Below are positions 19,101-25,497 of a stretch of 42,448 nucleotides of DNA, piece by piece (within the stretch, counting starts at the first letter, position 1; each line of letters opens with the position of its first letter). The stretch covers positions 1-42,448 of IMG/VR virus record IMGVR_UViG_3300028423_000212. One strand, written 5' to 3'. The notes under the pieces were generated by a model. It made no database searches. It worked only from the letters and a program-made list of their open reading frames with translations, and had not been told where the DNA came from. The DNA is from a virus. Position numbers and translations under genes: made by a program.

Positions 19101-22100
19101 GTCGGCGTGACATCAAGCAGACGTTTCGTCGCCTGATGTTCTACGGCGACATGCTGGCCACGCCGAGCACGCGTCCCCTGTCAGACGCGTCTGGTGGACG
19201 TATGGCGGTGTCTCCACACATTGCAGCCGCGCACTCAGCAGACGTCATGGCGTCTTCGCCACGTGCGCGCATGCAAAAAATCCGCTCGTATGTCGGCAAT
19301 GGGACTGGGTTCGACGAGGCCACCGGCGAGCCGGTCGTCTTTTACCATGGCACGCCGCGCGGGCGCGCATTCGACCGTCAAGCAAATCCGAACATCTACA
19401 TGAAGCCCTCTCAATCGGGCGACATGGGGCCGGGGATTTACATCACGGAGAACCCGGAGATTGCTGACGAGGTCTACTCGAAACGCCCCACGTTGCTGTC
19501 TCTCGAGCGCCAGTTCGAGGAGCTGGGCGGTTACGACCTGCCGGACGAGCAGATCGACATGTTCGAGGCCGAGCTGCGCCGCCTGCACAACATTCGCATG
19601 CGCATTCGGGACAACCGCCAGCATTACACGCAGGCGCTCATCTCGCTCGACAGCTCTGACCCTATAACGCAGGAAATCCTAGCCGAAGACGTCGCGCGCC
19701 TGCGCGAGGACATCGACGCAGACGTCCTGGCGGAAGAGTCCATCATGGACGAGATGCGCCGGTTCGGCCTCGAGATCGACCCGCTTGTCATGCCGATCTA
19801 CGCACGCGTCGTGAAGCCTGCGGACCTACAGATCACCACGAGCTACGCGCCAGACGACGCATTCGTGCGCAGCCTCGTCGACAGCCTGGTGCAGACCGAC
19901 CGTCTGCCGCCCCGCTCCGCACAGGCCATCATGGAAACCATCGCAGAAGATGGCAGCGTCTCCGGCTCCGATTTCCACAAGATGCTGACCAAAGGCATGG
20001 AGCTTCAGGTCGGCAGTTACAGCGCCAAGAAAGCGCTTACCGACCAGCTTCAGGAGATGGGCTACGATGGCATGGAGACGACGCACATCAATCTGGCCAG
20101 CGTAGGCGGCGAGTCGATGCCTGCGGGCGGCACATACGCTGCTGAGCGCACGCCGCACCGCACACTGGTCGTCTTCGACCCGGAGAACGTCAAACACATC
20201 GAGGCTGCCGAGTTCGACCAGTATGATGCGCGCATCTTCCACCGCGACAATCGCATCGTCCCTACTGGCCTGACGGGCGGCATGATCGACGACATCATCA
20301 GCGGGAACGTCGAAAGTATCTCGGACCTGCCGCCAGCCATCGTGGCGGAGAACGCCGAGAAGCGCGGCACCCATGGCGGCATCACCTCCGCCATGATGTC
20401 CATGATGCGTGGACGCGACCTGAGCGGAGACGAGCAGGACGCCATGTTCCGCGCCGGGGCGCGCGGTCTCATCATGGAGCAGTCCACTCGCATGAAGCGC
20501 ATGGGCATGCACTGGCTCGCGGACTGGTACAAAGCGTTCTTCCCCGACACGCACCAGCGCTTCGCAAAGAAGTTTATGCCGATCCGTCGCAAGCTGCGCG
20601 ACCTACCAGACGCGGATGGCAAGGTGCGGGAGTGGGCCAGGAAGTCGACGGCCTCGGTCTGGCAAGAGCAACCCAAGAGCCACGCACGCATTACGCGTGC
20701 CCTCCGCCATGGCCTCGGTTCGCGTCAGGAAAAGGCGCTCACCGAGCAGGAGCGCGAAATCTTCATGGCCATCCGGGACGAGTTCCGTCGCACACGCGAA
20801 GAGCTAGTCGCGCAAGGCGTCTTCATGGGCGACCGTGGTCCTGACTACCTGCCCCAAATCTGGTCCAAGGACACGATCACGAAGAACCGTGACGACTTCC
20901 TCAACGCCATGGTCGAGTACTTCCAAATCGAGCGCGCGGCCAACGGCCAAGACTTCGTGCAGGACGAGGCCAACGCTTTTGCCGAGCGCATGTACAACGT
21001 CTTGGCAGGCGAGGACAGCGACGGCGTCTTCATCCCAATCGAAGGTGGCACGCGCAATCCGCAGGCTGAACATGTCGACTTCAGCCGCATGATCGAGCTC
21101 GACAAGTACCCCGAGGCCATGCGCCGCCTTGAGCCTTACCTGGAAAACGACCTCGAGGCCATCCTGGTCAAATACTTCGAGGGCGCCACCCGTCGTGCAG
21201 CATATACTGAGCGCCTTGGGGTCAACGGCCACGCGCTCTACGACTACTTAAAAGCCGTTGACCAAGGAGTCGACGGCATTGCAGAACTCCTCACTAAAAA
21301 CAAGGAGTTTAAGAAGAGCGTCAACTACATTGACGACAGTGGAAGCGCCGCGACGACCACGTTGCAAAATGTCGTACGCATGCCGTTTGAGGGCAACGAG
21401 ACAGCAGCTCGAGAGTTCGCGCAGCAGCTTGTCGACGCCAACGCCTCTGGCGGGGACGCTGCGGTACGCCGCATGCTCATGGAAGTCACTCCGACGTCAT
21501 CGCGCGGTGACGTTCCCACAGCGTACCTCCGCCGCGTGGACGCCATCGTCGGCGCCCTCCGTGACTACAAGGGTCAACGGCCCAAGGGCAGCTACAATGA
21601 GATCAACAACGGCTACAAGTTCGTTGAAAACGCCATGCGCGCTGCCATGCGAAAGCGCCAGATCGGCGTGACGGACGCGCAGGTCAGCGTCTCCAACGCG
21701 CTGCGCACGTTCAATAACGTCACGCTCCTTGGCTTCACGACGCTGACCTCTTTGGGCGATTTGGCGCTGCCCATCATCCGGTCTGGCTCCATGCGGGACT
21801 ACGTCAAGGCGCTGCGGAACTTTGCGTCTGACCCGGAGTATGCCGAGTTCATCAATAACACCGGCGTCGCCATCGAGAACATCATGCACGACCGCATGAT
21901 CCACCTCTTTGGGGGCGCCGACAACAAGCTCTCCAACGCGTTCTTCAACGCGACCATGCTAACGCCCTGGACCGACACCATGCGCAAGCTGTCTGGCGGC
22001 GTTGGCTACGAGAGTTTCAAGACCATGCAGAAAAAGGCGTTCCGCACGTATCAGCCTGGCGTGCCGACAGCGCAGCAATCCGTGCAGTACAAAACGGCGG

Positions 22101-22942
22101 CTCGTTATCTGCGCCGCTATGGCCTCGGAGACTTTCTTCCCGACGGGCCGCGTGGGCGAGAGACACTGGCCAACAAGGCCCTGCTGGCTGACGACGAGGT
22201 GATGCGGAAGGCGGTGCTCCGGTTCGCAGACGAGGCGATCTTCACGCCAAACCCGAATGACGTTCCGCTCTGGGCGCAGAGTCCCGTGGGGCAAATCGTC
22301 TTCCAGCTCAAGACGTTCCCGCTGATGATGGGCCGCATGACAGGCTACATTATCGAGGAGGCCAACAAGGGCAACGTCAAGCCGCTCCTCTATTTCGCCA
22401 CGCTGGGTCCGGCTTTTGGTGCTGGCGCCATGTCCGCGAAAGACATAATCCAGATGCGGGGTGGCGAAGACGGAACGGACCCTGAGCTGCGCAAGCGCAA
22501 CATCCTTCAGACGCTTGGCTATGACGAGGAACTGCACGGCAACGAAGACGATTTCCTGGGGTGGTACGTCGAAGGCATGATGCAGATGGGCGGCCTCGGC
22601 CTAATGGGCGACCTGGCGCACAATGTGTTGGGGCAGGTCGACAACGGCGCCTATGGCCAGGTGCGGCTGACAGGCTTCCTGGCTGGCCCGAGCTATGGTG
22701 CGGGCGTATCTGCCGTTAACGTCCTCGCGGGCGCGCAAGACGCGGTCGTCGGCGGAGACAACAGCAACGCCAAGGAGCGGTCGGCCACGCGCGAACTTGC
22801 TCTACGCGTCCCGGTTGTCGGTGGCGTCAGGAGCCTGCGCGAGGGCATCGTCGACACGGTCGCAGGCAAAGCAAGCGACGGTTCGACAGGTGGTTGGGCG
22901 AGTGAGTGGTCCGGCCAGGACTGGACGACCAGCTGGGAATGA
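13109..22942 (+). CDS. Giant polyvalent virion protein (metallopeptidase, ART-like)
   Basis: One uninterrupted 3277-residue frame, by far the largest gene. Segments seen: Gly/Ala-rich hydrophobic run at about 120-235; TolA-like coiled coil 285-430; two E3-binding-like segments at about 488-530 (AQRYAEEFGVDLSPLAGRG) and 577-620; zincin motif HEVSH at 1211-1215 with a downstream PQELFAN glutamate; Lys-rich linker near 1605; second zincin motif HEIGH at 1883-1887; ADP-ribosyltransferase-like module from about 2072 (VVFYHGTPRGRAF, GPGIYITENPEIADEVY) to about 2366 (YDGMETTHI, LVVFDPENVKHIE); and a helical, partly hydrophobic C-terminal region from about 2850 like the polyvalent-protein associated domains of podoviruses. 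Such proteins are packaged and injected with the DNA, and their domains are thought to disarm host defence. Which host targets it acts on cannot be read from sequence. Confidence 0.85.
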   Translation: MSWESFNNIDPMGGATPARTGESDYASSPTRETFSDPRFLNDLREEYRSRGVPVYALSDDELIERFVSDGTWGQLNTVSAAKDFAESRTATAEERARQRRLANMHQVFPNFWQEGGRGASGFFDGLGALVADPVNLIGGVAAKGTSQAITRSLMAAGQTTRQATRAGVRAGLGRAAATEGAIGAGAEATIDALQQGRDINLGLQDEFSYGQLATSTALGGGIGAGAGALLSAPAALAGARLSTQQIEELRGVGLRDEQIAQLTNQQATGILTDPEMRQQVVDQQAAAAAREEEQARQQADADAKAKAEAEAKADDAFDVSIVPTDLPRQLNREITARRDYLDRLVEDGADPEEIEATEAELARLGGLRAVQERLLREEEEIVALEQSNEPEKLTEGQRRRQALERDLRAIRTILRNPEGEAADRAADKLGLLTLRPEDRVDQAEGASTDEAAAQGQGADAEATETQTEEAASGEVSSEAAAEAPPVNATADAQRYAEEFGVDLSPLAGRGSGKDGRIWKQDVLRFRREQRRAAADLLDESEPRALTQDQRVEQPSEPLVLTPDQRVPVAPEGSQTTEGITPRARAYALQNGIDWRQMSTEDGKTITTIEVNQEIARRRENAEPLDNDYARQASEQAQRLADLSKRAVREGDTYADWRSLMELVSQAEKIRASGIDRDDLLALFDENVRVFRDRDELPESMFLEVRSLVEEGDVPSRSDVRTASSRYEQAGQFSTAGQTNEGGPQSFLRQGTPIAKGSDYTLQGAQFPSAAKMGFDEAMERARLGSQGDTLARGVDEGALSGSDLVPFRATGRMKVYGANGVTTIQKGETAFADGVTGKAVADPETASRLREFRDQKGRDIRPEDRQQVEKYLARRAPTRRSPKSALRELLLQYQDDPDALLSTLEQLEDERPNLASSETQPAQRVAAHEFSDAKQVPLTDEDGRVLIVRSLLNPADVRMASKKQIDGGKTLADIIGKTGEKSRVENWEIGYAPTEKRTRSAQKLAELFDSPDTNQPFGTSRAKETDQNVVETGKAANATRAAKTLDEIKGMATRPLTEVEAATINAIAPDGFKAVPNEVYDYPTLVQLTHAYEVQGWKKVRDPKAHADRLAQLYDLQAETNPDGLILPNETREEAVEAARTLMGRYSPEEGEEAARLIGRLGGDRSVGPMFRQNPGGGSQYRAQYVGEPDQAIELGDTAPVVTPRLAQFYHEVSHWAYMNVLTPQDRLDFWRSMSKYYKSEGEPNARNIGSAVARSGSQLKSLKGVALNAETSPQELFANMFEMWAARRMPDSLLQDQSYWKRIAHYVKAVFDRYVRKVPIDPDLEPLFAKILPDEEQQVFQRGVAPSADPAPSSPPKTPKGVIEKQKQVTEAQPNPAPDDSRFADFALSYYHQLRAAKEEIEAAIDAEQYETLFEAMKDLNRIFLSLVPQGIGKPPFGPAKRAQKLIRQRQMGIFEIMSGSTTDDPDKIAEALVRMDTEGAGSVRIRKPEEMYAQLVAFYYDGHAPSPVLKGERFMPKGGKADPETGAVTLSYGKLSGTVRNPKAAAVRSTISTTMKLLQDAYTRKTGLAPSGEVPASVKSKAEPPTNENGGTQAPSQAVAKGKKRKKRLDNATDKAAKTDASTPPNKRKTKQSQESDPALADELKSKSIQQLRKLYRKHRGTDRGTQVAHVMVAKQKAQGVDVLFEQPTPVSREVYNMSNGQLEEAFLDALYEGSKKRIDEVGFEMRRRAQNKANVANREGGQAAFKIKPIISKVTESIRRERTDSIGVASHDGIPPAARATIREMLSYMTHRDPEIEVGMRTMTYRMLNLLDKTVRDTVGEANVITASDVARLADANPDQVGSAVFADLRAPEFKKLRSDLRRMTIGLNKGEADPFDLMHEIGHTIIRSGALPDDEIEAILEAYRATNDATRQRVETLYRGKYADRNGADFERALAEEWASERLAQYMGERVSRGDILQASIDGDITRLTLRGKFDRAIDRMVEYIAYVLNGVIGRRDIKQTFRRLMFYGDMLATPSTRPLSDASGGRMAVSPHIAAAHSADVMASSPRARMQKIRSYVGNGTGFDEATGEPVVFYHGTPRGRAFDRQANPNIYMKPSQSGDMGPGIYITENPEIADEVYSKRPTLLSLERQFEELGGYDLPDEQIDMFEAELRRLHNIRMRIRDNRQHYTQALISLDSSDPITQEILAEDVARLREDIDADVLAEESIMDEMRRFGLEIDPLVMPIYARVVKPADLQITTSYAPDDAFVRSLVDSLVQTDRLPPRSAQAIMETIAEDGSVSGSDFHKMLTKGMELQVGSYSAKKALTDQLQEMGYDGMETTHINLASVGGESMPAGGTYAAERTPHRTLVVFDPENVKHIEAAEFDQYDARIFHRDNRIVPTGLTGGMIDDIISGNVESISDLPPAIVAENAEKRGTHGGITSAMMSMMRGRDLSGDEQDAMFRAGARGLIMEQSTRMKRMGMHWLADWYKAFFPDTHQRFAKKFMPIRRKLRDLPDADGKVREWARKSTASVWQEQPKSHARITRALRHGLGSRQEKALTEQEREIFMAIRDEFRRTREELVAQGVFMGDRGPDYLPQIWSKDTITKNRDDFLNAMVEYFQIERAANGQDFVQDEANAFAERMYNVLAGEDSDGVFIPIEGGTRNPQAEHVDFSRMIELDKYPEAMRRLEPYLENDLEAILVKYFEGATRRAAYTERLGVNGHALYDYLKAVDQGVDGIAELLTKNKEFKKSVNYIDDSGSAATTTLQNVVRMPFEGNETAAREFAQQLVDANASGGDAAVRRMLMEVTPTSSRGDVPTAYLRRVDAIVGALRDYKGQRPKGSYNEINNGYKFVENAMRAAMRKRQIGVTDAQVSVSNALRTFNNVTLLGFTTLTSLGDLALPIIRSGSMRDYVKALRNFASDPEYAEFINNTGVAIENIMHDRMIHLFGGADNKLSNAFFNATMLTPWTDTMRKLSGGVGYESFKTMQKKAFRTYQPGVPTAQQSVQYKTAARYLRRYGLGDFLPDGPRGRETLANKALLADDEVMRKAVLRFADEAIFTPNPNDVPLWAQSPVGQIVFQLKTFPLMMGRMTGYIIEEANKGNVKPLLYFATLGPAFGAGAMSAKDIIQMRGGEDGTDPELRKRNILQTLGYDEELHGNEDDFLGWYVEGMMQMGGLGLMGDLAHNVLGQVDNGAYGQVRLTGFLAGPSYGAGVSAVNVLAGAQDAVVGGDNSNAKERSATRELALRVPVVGGVRSLREGIVDTVAGKASDGSTGGWASEWSGQDWTTSWE

Positions 22943-22948
22943 TGCGGC

Positions 22949-22980
22949 AGGGTCTCCCTGAGTAACGCCAGGGAGGCCCT
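22949..22980 (+). promoter_or_regulatory. Hairpin covering the amidase ribosome binding site
   Basis: Arms 22949-22960 (AGGGTCTCCCTG) and 22969-22980 (CAGGGAGGCCCT) pair over 12 positions with one T-G wobble and an eight-base loop. The right arm contains GGGAGG, the only Shine-Dalgarno match ahead of the ATG at 22983, so the site is fully paired when the hairpin forms. This would hold down lysin synthesis. A terminator role is less likely, since no T-tract follows. Confidence 0.65.
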
Positions 22981-22982
22981 CA

Positions 22983-23621
22983 ATGCGCAAGATCACCACT
23001 GGATTCATCCACTGTACCGCCACGCAGCCGAAGTGGATGGAGAAGCACACTGCCGTCGAGAAAGTCGCCGAGATCGACCGCTGGCATCGCGGCCACGGCT
23101 GGGATGGCTTTGGCTACCATGGCCTGATCGACCGAGACGGGAGGTTCGTCAGAGGTCGCCCGGACGAGCAAATGGGCGCCCACGCGAAGGGGCACAATCG
23201 ACACAGCGTCAGCGTCGTTCTGGTCGGTGGTCACGGCTCAAGTAAGCACGACCGTTTTCGCGATCACTACACGGAAGCGCAGGAGCAGGCACTGCTCAAC
23301 TGGATGTCTGAGATGCACGACCTCTACCCCGGCATCAAGTTCCGGGGGCACAATGAAGTGGCCGCGAAAGCCTGCCCCGGTTTCAAAGTCCAGCGCTGGC
23401 TGGCTGGCCGAGAAGGGCCGCGCCAGACGCTTGCTGAGTCCAAGACCGTGCAAGCATCCGTGCTGTCTGGCCTTGCCAGCAGCGGTGGCGTCGCCTCCAT
23501 CCTGGGTGCGCTGGACCCGACAGCACAGTACATCGTCCTCGCCTTCCTTGGCGTCGCGCTCATCGGGCTGGGCTGGGTCGTGCGTGAGCGCATCGCCAAG
23601 TGGGCGGCGGGAGACCGCTGA
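22983..23621 (+). CDS. N-acetylmuramoyl-L-alanine amidase with C-terminal membrane segment
   Basis: A 212-residue endolysin that cuts the bond between MurNAc and L-Ala in peptidoglycan. Residues 1-140 are an Amidase_2 domain like T7 lysozyme: FIHCTAT (His10, zinc ligand), the GWDGFGYHGLIDRDG core, and the FRGHNEVAAKACPGF motif that provides the other His and Cys zinc ligands. An Ala/Ser linker follows, then a predicted membrane helix near residues 178-198 (YIVLAFLGVALIGLGWVV) and a short basic tail. The C-terminal helix is unusual for a soluble endolysin and would tether it to the inner membrane. Translation is probably limited by the hairpin at 22949-22980. The stop overlaps the inner spanin start (TGATG). 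Confidence 0.9.
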   Translation: MRKITTGFIHCTATQPKWMEKHTAVEKVAEIDRWHRGHGWDGFGYHGLIDRDGRFVRGRPDEQMGAHAKGHNRHSVSVVLVGGHGSSKHDRFRDHYTEAQEQALLNWMSEMHDLYPGIKFRGHNEVAAKACPGFKVQRWLAGREGPRQTLAESKTVQASVLSGLASSGGVASILGALDPTAQYIVLAFLGVALIGLGWVVRERIAKWAAGDR

Positions 23622-23836
23622 TGCTGGCTCGTCTAAAGACTCAGCTCCTGGCGCTCCTCGCCGTCGTGGTGGGCGTTGTCGCTTACGTTTGGCGTCTTCG
23701 TGATCGCCAAGAGCGCCTCAAAGACATGGAGGACTACCGTGAAACTCGCGAGCGAATGGACGACGTCCATCTGGGCGATGACCCTCACGCTGCTGAGCGC
23801 TGGTTGCGCGAACGTCGAGACCAGCGCGATCTGTGA
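23621..23836 (+). CDS. Inner-membrane spanin (Rz-like)
   Basis: A 71-residue protein with an N-terminal membrane anchor (about residues 9-24, LLALLAVVVGVVAYVW), then a charged helical periplasmic part rich in Arg/Glu/Asp (RDRQERLKDMEDYRETRERM). This is the standard i-spanin form: one helix in the inner membrane, a coiled coil across the periplasm, acting with an outer-membrane lipoprotein to fuse membranes at lysis. The start at 23621 is chosen because it overlaps the amidase stop as TGATG. The outer spanin gene starts inside it in another frame. It is shorter than lambda Rz, as usual in small phages. Confidence 0.8.
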   Translation: MLARLKTQLLALLAVVVGVVAYVWRLRDRQERLKDMEDYRETRERMDDVHLGDDPHAAERWLRERRDQRDL

Positions 23837-23957
23837 CGGCACGCGTGAAGCGCGCGACGACCACACTGTGGCCCTCCTGAAAGACGGAGGCCCCGAGTCC
23901 ATGCGGACCGGGGCCTCTCTCATCAGCAAGCTGGATGCAGCGTGTCAGGACGTCTGA
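23739..23957 (+). CDS. Outer-membrane spanin lipoprotein (Rz1-like), nested
   Basis: A 72-residue protein in the +1 frame relative to the inner spanin, starting at GTG 23739 with GGAGGA (23728-23733) five bases ahead. The N-terminus is a lipoprotein signal (WAMTLTLLSAGC, predicted lipidated Cys23; Ser at -3 is less usual than Leu). The mature part has further cysteines (CANVETSAIC..., DAACQDV). Nested Rz/Rz1 overlap is typical of lambda-like lysis cassettes, so this pairs with the gene at 23621. A longer frame from 23676 exists but lacks a proper signal start. A strong hairpin (GAGGCCCC 23887-23894 / GGGGCCTC 23910-23917) lies in its 3' part. It converges with the leftward operon, four bases apart. 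Confidence 0.78.
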   Translation: MKLASEWTTSIWAMTLTLLSAGCANVETSAICDGTREARDDHTVALLKDGGPESMRTGASLISKLDAACQDV

Positions 23958-23961
23958 CCGC

Positions 23962-24369
23962 TCATTCCGGGCGGTCATCGAACTCCGTCATGCCCCACTC
24001 TTCATATGCCACCAGGAAGACGACGCAGCAGAGCGCGTGCCAGAGGTGGCTGTAGCGGGTCTCGGGGTCTTTGTCCTCTCCACCCCACCATGCCAGCATG
24101 TGGCGCATCATGGCGGCGTATAGGCGGCTCCACGCCATGCCCTTCTCCCAGTTGCGGTCCTCATACTTGGCCGCGCCGAAGGTCATCACGTCTGCGAGCG
24201 CCCAGATAGCCTCGGGCGGAATGAGGTCGATGCGCGCCTTTGGCCCATCATCTTTGTGACCACTCTTCTCGAGCATTTTTTCACGCTTAGCTGCGACCGA
24301 CAGGATGGCCTGATCGGCGAGCTCTTGCTCGGTGCTCTTGTAGGTGCCCACCTCTTCAGTCTTCGACAT
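23962..24369 (-). CDS. MazZ-like dATP/dGTP pyrophosphohydrolase (DUF5664-type)
   Basis: A 135-residue helical protein matching the phage family with the signature ARIDLIPPEAIWALADVMTFGA, then KYEDRNWEKGM, MMRHMLAWWGGEDKDPET and SHLWHALCC. These are the metal-binding Glu/Asp helices of the all-alpha NTP pyrophosphatase fold. Family members remove pyrophosphate from (d)NTPs; in phages with 2-aminoadenine DNA a relative (MazZ) makes dGMP from dGTP. No PurZ or DatZ homologue is visible here, so a modified genome cannot be inferred; nucleotide pool control is enough to explain it. Last gene of the leftward recombination operon; overlaps the upstream gene by 14 bases, with GGAGG seven bases before the start. 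Confidence 0.75.
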   Translation of the reverse strand: MSKTEEVGTYKSTEQELADQAILSVAAKREKMLEKSGHKDDGPKARIDLIPPEAIWALADVMTFGAAKYEDRNWEKGMAWSRLYAAMMRHMLAWWGGEDKDPETRYSHLWHALCCVVFLVAYEEWGMTEFDDRPE

Positions 24370-24637
24370 ACGTCACCTCCATGCGGGCCGTGTCCATGTC
24401 GGCGTCCAGCAACCGGACTTCGTGCTCTTTCTGAGCCACGGCTTCCAGTAGACGCTTCTTCTTGTCCTTGGCTCGCACAACGTCCCGCGCGTCGAAAGCG
24501 ACACCGCTGCCTTTCAGGTCTTCGATGCGGTCCTCAATAGACGCGACTTCATGGCGGGCTTGCTGCACCTCCAGCAATATCTCGGAGCGCTTGCGCGCCA
24601 GCAGGCGATAGCGCTCCAAAAGCGAACTGAGGCTCAT
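24356..24637 (-). CDS. Small coiled-coil protein in recombination operon
   Basis: A 93-residue protein made of two long helices (LLERYRLLARKRSEILLEVQQARHE and KDKKKRLLEAVAQKEHEVRLLD, each shown in part) separated by a short GSGVAFDARD turn. The start at 24637 (MSLSSLLERY) has GGAGG a few bases ahead and overlaps the exonuclease stop as ATGA, so it is translationally coupled. A longer frame reading from 24757 would cross the exonuclease gene and is not used. The hairpin shape recalls small phage accessory proteins of recombination, but no family is identified. Confidence 0.7.
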   Translation of the reverse strand: MSLSSLLERYRLLARKRSEILLEVQQARHEVASIEDRIEDLKGSGVAFDARDVVRAKDKKKRLLEAVAQKEHEVRLLDADMDTARMEVTYVED

Positions 24638-25461
24638 TTGCGATCCTCCGTTTTGTATTGTTGGTATTGGTCGCACACCGCGATGGCCTCGGTGTCTGTG
24701 AGCGTACACTGCCAGCCGCCATCCGTGCGGGGCCTCGCAAACGCGCAGGTCGAGCACTCCTTGGGCGGCACCCGATCACCCCAGCAGACGCCGCGCTTGA
24801 AACATCCTCGACAGCGCCAGTCCGTCTCGTCGTAGCTGATCTTCTGAGCGCTGCCGAACATCACCCGCTCGACACGGCGTTCGATGTTCGAGACCTCGAA
24901 CGGGTCTACGTCCACGATCTCAGCGTGATACTCCGAGTTGTCCTTGCAGTATGCGATGAAGAACGAGCGCTGAAATCCGCTCATACCCATCATCATCTGC
25001 ATCTGCGCGTAGTATTGAGGGTGACTAAACTTGACGCCCTTGTCCTTGAACTTGGCGAAGCTCGCCGAGTTCATCGACTTCACCTCGAGGATCATCAGCT
25101 CGCCATTTTCTGCGTCGTCGAGCTGAATGTGCCCATCTGTATGGCAGATGACATGACCGCCATACGCCTCGTAGGTGTGCTGCTTGCCGGTAAGGCCGTC
25201 GACCTCCCACACACGCACGTTGGCCTTGGTCTGGAGGTCTTTGACCACGATGTCTTCTAGCTTGTGGCCGAGCGCGAAAATCCGCTTCAGACGCGGCGGC
25301 GGCTCCTCGTTAGGGAAGCCGCGAAGGTTGTAGGCCAACAGCGCATCGCAGGGGTTCCCCACGATGCTCGCGCCGATGTACTTGCGCGCTTTCTCACGCC
25401 GGTCAGCATCATAACCGTCGTCGATGGCCTGAACGATAGACTGCGCTTTGAGGTGCGACAT
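24634..25461 (-). CDS. PD-(D/E)XK exonuclease with Cys cluster (Cas4/RecB-like)
   Basis: A 275-residue nuclease of the phage recombination block. Seen: GHKLEDIVV near residue 65; HTDGHIQL (catalytic Asp); MILEVKSM (ExK); and HPQYYAQMQMMM (the QxxxY-type helix of the RecB-family exonucleases). Cysteines at NPCDALL early and RCRGCFKRGVCWG late are spaced like the four-Cys iron-sulphur cluster of Cas4/AddB-type nucleases, and a further ECSTCAF follows. Its job would be resecting DNA ends so the neighbouring ssDNA-binding and RecA-like proteins can act. A ten-base-pair hairpin lies just ahead of its start. No strong Shine-Dalgarno sequence is seen. Confidence 0.8.
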   Translation of the reverse strand: MSHLKAQSIVQAIDDGYDADRREKARKYIGASIVGNPCDALLAYNLRGFPNEEPPPRLKRIFALGHKLEDIVVKDLQTKANVRVWEVDGLTGKQHTYEAYGGHVICHTDGHIQLDDAENGELMILEVKSMNSASFAKFKDKGVKFSHPQYYAQMQMMMGMSGFQRSFFIAYCKDNSEYHAEIVDVDPFEVSNIERRVERVMFGSAQKISYDETDWRCRGCFKRGVCWGDRVPPKECSTCAFARPRTDGGWQCTLTDTEAIAVCDQYQQYKTEDRK

Positions 25462-25467
25462 ACGGTT

Positions 25468-25490
25468 GTGGCCGGGCTGAGCCCGGCCAC
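25468..25490 (-). promoter_or_regulatory. Perfect hairpin ahead of the exonuclease gene
   Basis: Ten-base-pair stem GTGGCCGGGC / GCCCGGCCAC with a three-base loop, filling most of the 36-base gap between the ssDNA-binding protein gene and the exonuclease. It has no T-tract on either strand. It may pause transcription, protect or process the mRNA, or lower translation of the exonuclease. Confidence 0.55.
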
Positions 25491-25497
25491 CCTCTCA

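Noticed and set aside
23962-24369. Z-genome (2-aminoadenine) phage
   Set aside because: Only the MazZ-like enzyme is seen; without PurZ the claim has no support.
24634-25461. CRISPR Cas4 adaptation protein
   Set aside because: The Cas4-like nuclease sits with ssDNA-binding and RecA-like proteins and no array or Cas1/Cas2 is present, so it is a phage recombination exonuclease.
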